Below are positions 8,300-16,134 of a stretch of 64,000 nt of DNA, one piece after another. Within the stretch, counting starts at the first letter, position 1. Every line of letters begins with the position of its first letter. The DNA lies in the NCBI RefSeq assembly GCF_006016075.1, contig NZ_CP040093.1, positions 620,001-684,000 on the forward strand, given 5' to 3'. The notes under the pieces were generated by a model. It was not told the origin of the DNA and did no database searches. It saw only the letters and a program-made list of their open reading frames with translations. The DNA comes from Caloramator sp. E03. GTDB lineage: Bacteria > Bacillota > Clostridia > Clostridiales > Caloramatoraceae. A program made the position numbers and the translations under genes.

Positions 8300-8942
8300 A
8301 CAGTTTTATACAGTCTTAAATAAAGTTGAAGTATCCTTTGAAGAAAAAAAATCTATTTTTATATGCAATATTAAAAGAGTTGAAAATGAAGATGATGCTT
8401 TAAAATTTATAAATGAAATCAAAGACAAATACAAAGATGCAACTCATAACGTTTATGCGTACATTACAAACAATGGCATATCAATGAGATATTCCGATGA
8501 TGGTGAACCGCAAGGAACTGCTGGTCCTCCCGTACTTGAAGTTTTAAAGAGGGAAAAATTAAACGATGTTGCAGCTGTTGTTACAAGATATTTTGGAGGC
8601 ACACTGCTTGGGGCCTCTGGTCTTATTAGAGCCTATAGCACATCTTGTAAAATGGGAATAGATGCAGCTAAAAAAGTAATGCGTAAGGAAGGCTGTATAT
8701 TTGAAATGACATTTGACTATGATAAATATGGTAAGATTCAAAACTATCTTCAAAGGAAAAACGTAATAATAAACAATTCCGAGTTCCTTGAAAAAGTAAA
8801 GTTAAATATTACTTGTTTTAAAGATGATTTTGATAAAATCCGCTATGATATGATTGAATTTATGAATGGGAATGATATATGTAACTTAAAATATGATATA
8901 ATGTGTTATGTAGATTCTGATAACAAAATAATGGAGGTATAA
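8292..8942 (+). CDS. YigZ/IMPACT family protein
   Basis: About 216 residues from a TTG start at 8292 that follows AAAGGGTGAT; a GTG at 8283 is the alternative. The N-terminal IMPACT domain shows EVSFEEKKSIFIC, ATHNVYAYI, SDDGEPQGTAGPPVLEVLKRE and VVTRYFGGTLLGASGLIRAYS, all family hallmarks; the C-terminal part is the DUF1949 domain. The bacterial members are conserved but of uncertain function, with a link to eukaryotic IMPACT, a regulator of GCN2. The gene overlaps the end of the HEAT-repeat gene and ends 1 bp before the CoA-binding gene. Confidence 0.92.
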   Translation: MTKQFYTVLNKVEVSFEEKKSIFICNIKRVENEDDALKFINEIKDKYKDATHNVYAYITNNGISMRYSDDGEPQGTAGPPVLEVLKREKLNDVAAVVTRYFGGTLLGASGLIRAYSTSCKMGIDAAKKVMRKEGCIFEMTFDYDKYGKIQNYLQRKNVIINNSEFLEKVKLNITCFKDDFDKIRYDMIEFMNGNDICNLKYDIMCYVDSDNKIMEV

Positions 8943-8943
8943 T

Positions 8944-9318
8944 ATGGATATATCTGAGTTTAAGAATAAAAAAGTATGGGCTGTAGTCGGAAACATACAC
9001 AATAAAGATAAATTTGCTTATAAAATATATAAATTCCTTAAAGATAAAGGCTATACTGTATATCCTGTTGATCCAACTGGTAAAAATGTTGACGGTGAAA
9101 AGACTTATACATCATTACTTGAGCTTCCTGAAGTACCAGAATCCGTTAATATGGTTATAAACCCTGTAAAAGGAATTGAATATTTAAACCAAATACATCA
9201 ACTTGATATAAAATACCTTTGGTTTCAACCTGGAGCTGAAAGCATGGAGCTTGTTGAAAGAGCATTAGCAAACAATATAAATGTAGTTTATAATAAATGT
9301 GTTCTTATTGAATTTTAG
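8944..9318 (+). CDS. CoA-binding (Rossmann) domain protein, YccU type
   Basis: A 124-residue single-domain protein of the CoA_binding_2 family. Visible are the Rossmann start KKVWAVVGNIHNKDKFAYKIYKFLKDKGYTVYPVDP, the VINPVKGIEYLNQI segment and the final YNKCVLIEF. Members bind CoA through a Rossmann fold related to succinyl-CoA synthetase; the bacterial role is unclear. Last gene of a three-gene operon, with GGAGGTATA before the ATG and a terminator after it. Confidence 0.88.
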   Translation: MDISEFKNKKVWAVVGNIHNKDKFAYKIYKFLKDKGYTVYPVDPTGKNVDGEKTYTSLLELPEVPESVNMVINPVKGIEYLNQIHQLDIKYLWFQPGAESMELVERALANNINVVYNKCVLIEF

Positions 9319-9329
9319 TAACAAAATAA

Positions 9330-9366
9330 GCCCACAATGATATTTTTTATGTGGGCCTATTTTTAA
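9330..9366 (+). terminator. terminator between converging genes
   Basis: GCCCACA (9330-9336) pairs with TGTGGGC (9350-9356), followed by CTATTTTTA on the plus strand; the AT-rich flanks may let it also serve the opposing gene. Confidence 0.8.
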
Positions 9367-9381
9367 TTCTCTTTTATAAGC

Positions 9382-10479
9382 TCAATTAAGTTCAAAAGCT
9401 GTTTTACCATTTTTTTGTACAACAAAACATCTTCCAAGATAAAAGTCATTTTCGTCTTCAGGATAAGTGCTATAGAATATAAGATCATTATCAACTTCAT
9501 ATATATAAAGAAGTTGACCTTTTGCAATCTCATAATTTTTCTTACCATTCAAATCAGTGTTATACAATCCAGTTCTATCAACGCTATCTATATAATAGAT
9601 ATTGCCGTTTACTTTAAAGCTTGCAGCCTTAACACCAATAATACTTTTTTCCTTTGTGTCTATTTTCATTTTATATATTTTCATATCATCATCTGCATTA
9701 GTATAATAAATATATTCATTGCTTATATCAAAATTTCCAATCCATTCATATCCCGTATCCTTTAAAATTCTGTTATTTACTATTTTCTTTCCATCTTTAT
9801 ATAAGCATAAGTCCTTTTCATTTATATAAAATACAGAAGAATTTACAACTTTAAAATCATATATTCCTCCAGATACTACCTTGCATTTATTTGTCCCGTC
9901 AATTTTTATTTTGTATATTCCATCTCTTTGAAGAAAATAAATATAGTTATTATATAATATTTTTTTGAAGGAGTTAAAATACATTTGGCATATTTCTCTC
10001 TCCCTATAGGTTAGCTTCATTTCCTTTCCATCTATACTAATCTTAAAAAAATTAAACCCAGAAAAATAATATATATAACCATTTAATAAATAAAATCCAT
10101 CAGAAATATCTAAACTTCTTTTAGCAATGCAAATCTTTCCTGTACCATCCCTATTTATCCTATATAATCTGTTTTTATCGCTTTCATTTATATAATAAAT
10201 AAATTTACCATCCATAATCATCCCAGATAGGAGCATACCATCAGTAAAAACCCTATCTTTAGTTATTTGCTTTTTATCCTTTCCATCAACTCTAACCTTA
10301 TATATTAATCCATCATTTTCACTAACATAATAAATGTATCCTTCATTCACAAAGTACATCTTTGGCATTAGAAGTTTTGTTTCATTATAATTTTTTGATA
10401 TCATAGTTTTTGCCAAAGTATTAAAATTCAGATAGACTGAAATAATTATAATTAAAAAAAACCCAACCTTTTTACCCAT
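9382..10479 (-). CDS. secreted/anchored DUF5050-like beta-propeller protein
   Basis: I take the ATG at 10479 because GAGG lies 8 nt before it and the resulting N-terminus (MGKKVGFFLIIIISVYLNFNTLA) is a signal peptide or anchor; an open frame extends upstream to 10572. The 365-residue product repeats a pattern of the type IYYV...GLIYKVRVDGKDKKQI about seven to eight times (for example FIYYINESDKNRLYRINRDGTGKICI), the DUF5050 / prolow-density-lipoprotein-like propeller found in many secreted clostridial proteins. No catalytic motif is visible. It stands alone, facing the YigZ operon. Function unknown. Confidence 0.72.
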   Translation of the reverse strand: MGKKVGFFLIIIISVYLNFNTLAKTMISKNYNETKLLMPKMYFVNEGYIYYVSENDGLIYKVRVDGKDKKQITKDRVFTDGMLLSGMIMDGKFIYYINESDKNRLYRINRDGTGKICIAKRSLDISDGFYLLNGYIYYFSGFNFFKISIDGKEMKLTYREREICQMYFNSFKKILYNNYIYFLQRDGIYKIKIDGTNKCKVVSGGIYDFKVVNSSVFYINEKDLCLYKDGKKIVNNRILKDTGYEWIGNFDISNEYIYYTNADDDMKIYKMKIDTKEKSIIGVKAASFKVNGNIYYIDSVDRTGLYNTDLNGKKNYEIAKGQLLYIYEVDNDLIFYSTYPEDENDFYLGRCFVVQKNGKTAFELN

Positions 10480-10694
10480 ACCAATTACCTCATCAAATGT
10501 ATTTTTCTTTTTAATTATATTCTTTAATGAGTAAAATATTCCTTCAATTTTTAGTAAGCCAATCGTACACAAAATTACAATATATATTTACACAACTTTC
10601 CAATTACATACTTATACTAATATTTTTCTCCCCCATATCTTAAGTTGAATTTTAAAATCTGATATAAAAAATTATATTTTAATAACATTTTTTA

Positions 10695-10724
10695 TAAATA
10701 AAAAAAAGCCGACAAATACCGGCT
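10695..10724 (-). terminator. intrinsic terminator after the PHP phosphatase gene
   Basis: AGCCG/CGGCT stem with an 8 nt loop, followed on the minus strand by a run of seven T. The hairpin overlaps the stop codon of the gene. Confidence 0.8.
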
Positions 10725-11493
10725 AAATACTATATTCAACAGCTTTTCTATTTTTATAGTATACTGGAGTTAATTTTAAATCCTTTATCATTTTCAAAGC
10801 TTCATTTAAATTCTTTTCTATATCAATAGCTTTATGACTGTCTGATCCAATAGTTACTATCTTTCCTCCAAGTTCTTTAAACCTTTTATATATATTATAA
10901 AGATTTTCATAAGCTACTTTATCCTCAAGCCTTCTTGTATTTATCTCTATTGATATATCTCTTTGAGCCACTATTTTTAAAATTTCGTCAATAAAATCTT
11001 TATAGTCGTCATAATAAATCTCTTTATCTTCAAATCTGCCGTATCTTGCTATATAATCTATATGTCCAAGGCAGTCAATAAAATCATAGATTTTAATGTT
11101 TTCAAGCATACACAGGAAATATTCTTCATAAGCCTCCTTTTTATTTTTTCCAACATAATATTCATCATAAAAAGGATCAAATCCATTTACAACATGAAGA
11201 GAACCTAATACATAGTCAAAAGGACTATTGAGGGCTATTTTCTTATTCTCATTTTTATAATCTTTTGTCATTCCTATTTCAATTCCAAGAAGGAGTCTGT
11301 CATTTCTATATTTTTCATACTCATTAAAATACTCTTTAACATCAAAGGTAAATCTTCCATCTTCACACAATCCTAAATCCATGTGATCTGTTATAATAAC
11401 TCCTAATTTTTTTTCATTTAATACTTCAATTGCTTCATTTATACCCATATTACAATCACTAGAAAAGCTCGTATGAACATGACAATTAAACAT
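10723..11493 (-). CDS. PHP-domain phosphatase, HisK (HisJ) type histidinol-phosphatase family
   Basis: A 256-residue protein starting MFNCHVHTSFSSD at the ATG at 11493, chosen because GGAGG stands 8 nt upstream. The PHP metal-binding motifs are present: HVHTSFSSD near residue 5, ITDHMD near 35, GIEIG near 70, SLHVV near 98, a CLGHIDYIARYG region near 140 and GSDSH near 218. The family includes histidinol-phosphate phosphatase (HisK), the penultimate step of histidine synthesis. No other his gene is nearby, so the substrate could be a different phosphate ester. Confidence 0.82.
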   Translation of the reverse strand: MFNCHVHTSFSSDCNMGINEAIEVLNEKKLGVIITDHMDLGLCEDGRFTFDVKEYFNEYEKYRNDRLLLGIEIGMTKDYKNENKKIALNSPFDYVLGSLHVVNGFDPFYDEYYVGKNKKEAYEEYFLCMLENIKIYDFIDCLGHIDYIARYGRFEDKEIYYDDYKDFIDEILKIVAQRDISIEINTRRLEDKVAYENLYNIYKRFKELGGKIVTIGSDSHKAIDIEKNLNEALKMIKDLKLTPVYYKNRKAVEYSI

Positions 11494-11643
11494 ATATATA
11501 ACCTCCAAATTCCCGTACTATAAATAAAGTATACAGCAATGCTTTATATATGTAAAATTATTCTTTCTAAAAATATAAAATTAAGAATAATATATCCCTT
11601 ATGAAAAATACTATAAATGTAAAATTATTTTGGAGGTGATTAT

Positions 11644-11808
11644 ATGGCCAATCAAATTAACCGTAGTATAGGCTGTAATGTTACAGAATGTAAATATCAT
11701 GCTCAAAACGAACCATACTGTTCACTTACAAGAATTGAAGTTACTCATCATGAAGAACCTGCAAGAAGAAAAGAAAGTACAGATTGTCACAGCTTTGAAC
11801 CAAAGTAA
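11644..11808 (+). CDS. DUF1540 small Cys-rich protein
   Basis: A 54-residue open frame, MANQINRSIGCNVTECKYHA to CHSFEPK, with four cysteines in the order Cx4C...C...C. It has an excellent GGAGGTGAT ribosome binding site and ends just before a strong terminator. The Cys pattern C-N-x-x-x-C-x-Y-H together with a final CHSF matches DUF1540, a putative metal-binding (probably zinc) clostridial family sometimes linked to sporulation. Function unknown. Confidence 0.85.
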   Translation: MANQINRSIGCNVTECKYHAQNEPYCSLTRIEVTHHEEPARRKESTDCHSFEPK

Positions 11809-11813
11809 TTAAT

Positions 11814-11842
11814 AAAGAACCGGCTCTACCGGTTCTTTATTA
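11814..11842. terminator. bidirectional terminator
   Basis: AAAGAACCGG pairs with CCGGTTCTTT around CTCTA, with T-rich tails on both sides; it serves both the DUF1540 gene (plus) and the large gene at 11856 (minus). Confidence 0.88.
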
Positions 11843-11855
11843 ATTTAAATAAAAG

Positions 11856-14800
11856 CTATTTGTTTTGTTTAGGCTTTAAAATTTTAATGCTGCATTTTGA
11901 AATTAATCCTTTAAACTCTGCTATTATTTCAACAATTGTATCCTCATTTACAGTTTTTGCAGTAAAGGTTCCATTGTCAATTTTTCCATATTTCTCATTT
12001 ACTTTGAAATTTATAAGGCTATTATCTATATCATAAGCATTTCCATAAAGGTCATAGCCAATTACTGACAATACTGTACTTGTTCCTGGTGTTACATTTA
12101 ACAATTTAGAGCTTAAAGAAATTCCTGAAGGAACTACATCCTTTTGATCTACTACCATAATCCTCATCGTGGTACTTTTACCTAAAACACTTAAGCTTAT
12201 ATTTGCTGTACCGGGTTTTAAAGTAGTTATTTTCCCGAACTGGTCTACTGATACTACCGATGGATTATCAGATACCCAATTTGAATCCATCTCTCTAAAA
12301 GCTGTTAATGGTATTATATAATCACAGCTTAGCAAAGTAAAATCTCCATACATATTTAGCTGTTTCTTTGTTCCAACAGGAAGAATTATCTGCCCTGTTT
12401 TATCCTTTAAAGAATCTAATATTGATATACTCTGAACTATTGGTACAACCTTTTTATATACACTACTGCCAGCTACATTGAATTTTGTATAGGATAAAAA
12501 TCCTCCATTGGCAGGGCTTACATATCTCTTATTTCCTCCGTTACCATCGACTGTGTAGACAACTCCTCCAACACTCCAACTCTTAAAGGCATGTAAATGC
12601 CCAAATACTACATTTATATTTTTTGAAGGATTTTTTTTCTTATAATCGCTTAATATACTTTCAAGCTTTGCCGCATCACCTGCAACCATCTGATGACCTG
12701 TATTAAAATAATCCTTTGTTGGAACGTGTGTATATATAAATATGTTCGTCTTATTCGTTTTATTAAGAACCCTTTGAAGATAGTCAAATTGCATAGAATC
12801 AGATGCTGTAATGCTCTGCCCAATTGCGCTGTTTAAAGAAATAAACAGTGAATTACCAAATTCAAAACTATAGGTTGGTGATCCAAAGTATTTTATATAA
12901 TTATTAAGATTTCCAGACATAGCTTCATGGTTACCTGCATTAAACATTATTGGCTTATTTTTGATAATTGAAACCTCATTTTGTGCGTCTTTCCATTCTT
13001 CTTCAGAATCTGTATCAACAAGATCGCCATTTTGTATAATAAGCTCTGAATTATCATTATTTATAATATTATAAAGTTCATAAGCATACCCATCATCATG
13101 GCTATCAGAAATAAAGGATACAGTAAAATTATTAGGATTTAAAGGGCCTTTAATTGGTTCAACTGTAAACTTTACTACATTTTGTTCTGAAGTATTACCT
13201 GCTTTATCCTTTGCATATATAACTAATCTATGTTCTCCCTTTGTGAGATTTTCAGTAAGTGCATACCCCCATCCTGAACTACTATCATAATAAGTAGACA
13301 ATCTCTTATCATCTAAATAAACAAATATATCAGAATTATTAACTCCAGAACGGTTATCCTTTATATTAAAACTTATTCTTGGAGTTACTGTTTTTATAAT
13401 TGAGCTATCAAGTGGAGTTATGTTGGTAATTGTAGGGCTTTCAATATCCTTATCAAGATCAACAATAAACGTCCTTTTAAAAATTGGATTGTTTTTGTTT
13501 GAAAGCTTATCAGAAGCCTCAACCTCAAAAGTATGAGTTCCCTTTGATAAGTATTTTGCATTATAAGTCAAAACACCTGTTGACTCATTGAAAATTGCTG
13601 AAACTACCTTTCCATCTAGTCTTGCTACTATTGAATTTTTATTAATCCCCGATTTATCCTTTATAGTTACTGATATTGTTGTGCTACTGCTATATACACT
13701 GCCACTTGGTTTAAAATCATAAAACTCAGGTCCTTTGAAATCTTCATTATCAGTATATGTAAATCTTATATCATCAAAATATACTGTACCTTTATAATTT
13801 AAATTTTTATCACATTCTACCATATAAAAATAGTTTAGGGATATTGGTAGAGGCATATCTGATGGTATATCTGCATCAACATACTTCCAACCAGTCCAGT
13901 TGATTCTTTGGACAATATCAATTGTTCTGCTATTTGATTCTCCATCAGTTAAAACAACCCTAAGCCATGGTGCATGGCCATCTCCATAAACCCACATTCC
14001 TATTTTTTTAGGTCTTACATAAGTAGTATAAAGTGAATTAATATCATTTCCATTTTTATCTTGAAAGGTAGGTCTTATATTAATTGTCCCATTATATTGT
14101 TTTGTCCAATTTTTGTAATCATAGCTTACCTTTAAGCTGTACTTTCCATTTTTTGATACCTGTGATGTGATTGTACCTGTCCCTCCAACATATCCATCAA
14201 CAGTATAACGTTTTAAATCAGCATGTTCAAAATTATCTATAACTGTAGAATCCTGCCCAACAATAATCTGAATTGTTGCTTTAAGACCTCCTGCTTCAGC
14301 TGTTACAGTACCGTTTCCTTTCTTAGCTTTTACTGTTAAAAGTCCATTTGAATCAATAGTACCAATATCACCTGAAATACTCCATTTAGCAGTTGAATTA
14401 CTAATTATAACAGGTATCTCTCCATCACATTTTGCACTTAGATTAAACTGTTTTTTTGCGCCAGCTTGAAGCAGTATCGGACCACTTTCTGTAAAGCTTA
14501 ATGCATCAAGATTTTCAACAACGTTAACATTTGCTTTTCCAACTGCATTTTTTAATGTCGCTATAACACTTCCATTTGCAGTTTTTGAGCCTGCCTTAAA
14601 ATTGCCATTAGAATCTATTTGCCCTATACCACCCTCCGTTGTCCATGTTATGTTGATTTTTGTTAAGTTTACAGGATTGATATTAGTATCTACTCCCTTT
14701 AAATTGAATTTAAATGTCGAATTTTTATATATAGTAATATCCTTGTCTACTACTATATCCCCTGCTTCATAGGTTTTAGAACTTTTGCTTACAAAAAGAA

Positions 14801-16016
14801 TACCATTAGTAATTGCTCTTTCTCTGCCATCTGAGGGCTTGTTTACAACATCAATAAAATCATTCCCATACAGCCTTACGTTCATCTGAGTTGAACCGCC
14901 ACCATCTAAAGCTGCAGCTACAACTGCTCCCATATTTAGCATGACATTTGCCATCTCAGTAAATGTTATTCCATCACTAATTCCCGCAGAAGGCTTACCA
15001 TAATCAACAGTAACAGCAATAACCTTTTTATCCTTTGTAATTCCTATGGCACTCCTTGCTTTTCTTGAGGTTACATGGGAGTATGCTGCCCCATTTTTAA
15101 CCATTTCATCAACAGTTAATGCCCTTCCATCCTTTACAATATAGGCATAGGTTCCAACAGCCTCTACTATTCCCTTTTTATTAAAATCAAATTTTATTTT
15201 AATCTTGTCCCCTTCTTTTACATGGGATTTAACCCAATCAAACTTAGTTCCATTACTTGCAATTATAATACCATCATCTGGAATTTTAATGTTTTTACTT
15301 CCTATTCCCAATGATTCAACAACACCTTCATATTCTACTCCAAGCTTAATAGGTCCTTTTATTCCTCTAACAATCGTAAGTGCTCCATTTGATGCATAGC
15401 TTGAAAAATCTATTTTCTTATATTCATTTATCTGTGAAGTCAAAACTATAATATTATCCTTAAAGCTTTCCCTGTTTATATTATATATATCTACAGTTTC
15501 TCCGCCTGCAGTTAATTTTCCTTCCATATATATATTTTCAATAAATGGGCTTTTGTTGCTATCTATTCCAAATACAGGATATATCTTTTCCTCACTCCTT
15601 GCAAAATATCCTGCAAGAAGTGCACCTTCCTTTATCTGTGGGCCTGTACTTACACCAGTTGTCATACTAAACATATCTGCATTAATACCAGCAACAACGT
15701 TATTACCTTTAAATATCTCCCTTTGTATCTGCTGGCTTAATGTGTCGTATTTATTTACTACATCCTTTGCCTTTGAGAATATCATATCTACATCATTATC
15801 ATTTAAATCTGCCGTAATTATATTCATTCTCTGCTTTATATTATTTGTTGTATATATCTGCTTCTCAATATATGTAATACCCTTTGCAATTGGTTTATTA
15901 TAAAGTTCAATCTCAACACCTGGTGCAGCTTTAACCTCCTTTATATTTCCATTAAAAATTCCTGCTACAAAAAGCAGGCTTGTAAATAATGAAATAAATC
16001 TTTTTTTCTTTGCCAT
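11856..16016 (-). CDS. secreted phosphodiester glycosidase / metallophosphoesterase multidomain protein
   Basis: The ATG at 16016 follows AGAGGTGATGAA and gives a 1386-residue protein with a signal peptide (MAKKKRFISLFTSLLFVAGIF, cut near VKAA). In order: a phosphodiester glycosidase domain (NAGPA/DUF2233 family, about residues 60-420, with VAALDGGGSTQMNV near 370); two Big2-like beta domains (about 420-595); a carbohydrate-binding-like beta-sandwich (from DNFEHADLKRY near 597 to about 750, with YFDDIRFTY); two Ig-like bacterial domains (about 755-960); a calcineurin-type metallophosphatase (about 965-1145, motifs ISDSHDDG, NGDLVD, GNHEA, YTHVP, FGHLH); and C-terminal Big2-like domains. Probably exported, acting on cell-surface or environmental glycan phosphodiesters. 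No cell-wall anchor or SLH domain is visible. Confidence 0.85.
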   Translation of the reverse strand: MAKKKRFISLFTSLLFVAGIFNGNIKEVKAAPGVEIELYNKPIAKGITYIEKQIYTTNNIKQRMNIITADLNDNDVDMIFSKAKDVVNKYDTLSQQIQREIFKGNNVVAGINADMFSMTTGVSTGPQIKEGALLAGYFARSEEKIYPVFGIDSNKSPFIENIYMEGKLTAGGETVDIYNINRESFKDNIIVLTSQINEYKKIDFSSYASNGALTIVRGIKGPIKLGVEYEGVVESLGIGSKNIKIPDDGIIIASNGTKFDWVKSHVKEGDKIKIKFDFNKKGIVEAVGTYAYIVKDGRALTVDEMVKNGAAYSHVTSRKARSAIGITKDKKVIAVTVDYGKPSAGISDGITFTEMANVMLNMGAVVAAALDGGGSTQMNVRLYGNDFIDVVNKPSDGRERAITNGILFVSKSSKTYEAGDIVVDKDITIYKNSTFKFNLKGVDTNINPVNLTKINITWTTEGGIGQIDSNGNFKAGSKTANGSVIATLKNAVGKANVNVVENLDALSFTESGPILLQAGAKKQFNLSAKCDGEIPVIISNSTAKWSISGDIGTIDSNGLLTVKAKKGNGTVTAEAGGLKATIQIIVGQDSTVIDNFEHADLKRYTVDGYVGGTGTITSQVSKNGKYSLKVSYDYKNWTKQYNGTINIRPTFQDKNGNDINSLYTTYVRPKKIGMWVYGDGHAPWLRVVLTDGESNSRTIDIVQRINWTGWKYVDADIPSDMPLPISLNYFYMVECDKNLNYKGTVYFDDIRFTYTDNEDFKGPEFYDFKPSGSVYSSSTTISVTIKDKSGINKNSIVARLDGKVVSAIFNESTGVLTYNAKYLSKGTHTFEVEASDKLSNKNNPIFKRTFIVDLDKDIESPTITNITPLDSSIIKTVTPRISFNIKDNRSGVNNSDIFVYLDDKRLSTYYDSSSGWGYALTENLTKGEHRLVIYAKDKAGNTSEQNVVKFTVEPIKGPLNPNNFTVSFISDSHDDGYAYELYNIINNDNSELIIQNGDLVDTDSEEEWKDAQNEVSIIKNKPIMFNAGNHEAMSGNLNNYIKYFGSPTYSFEFGNSLFISLNSAIGQSITASDSMQFDYLQRVLNKTNKTNIFIYTHVPTKDYFNTGHQMVAGDAAKLESILSDYKKKNPSKNINVVFGHLHAFKSWSVGGVVYTVDGNGGNKRYVSPANGGFLSYTKFNVAGSSVYKKVVPIVQSISILDSLKDKTGQIILPVGTKKQLNMYGDFTLLSCDYIIPLTAFREMDSNWVSDNPSVVSVDQFGKITTLKPGTANISLSVLGKSTTMRIMVVDQKDVVPSGISLSSKLLNVTPGTSTVLSVIGYDLYGNAYDIDNSLINFKVNEKYGKIDNGTFTAKTVNEDTIVEIIAEFKGLISKCSIKILKPKQNK

Positions 16017-16109
16017 TTCATCACCTCTCCCAATTAATTTCTTAAACATTTACAAAATATTCTTAAATACCTTTTTTAATTAAGACGGTAAATATTTATT
16101 CATAGTTCC

Positions 16110-16134
16110 AAAAAATAAGGGCATAAATTTGCCC
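16110..16134 (-). terminator. intrinsic terminator after M16C gene
   Basis: GGGCA-AATTTA-TGCCC on the minus strand followed by TTATTTTTT; the stem starts at the stop codon of the peptidase gene. Confidence 0.75.

Noticed and set aside
9363-9548. Extra small gene overlapping the end of the DUF5050-like gene
   Set aside because: It is in another frame of the same strand, without ribosome binding site or similarity; the DUF5050-like frame explains the region.
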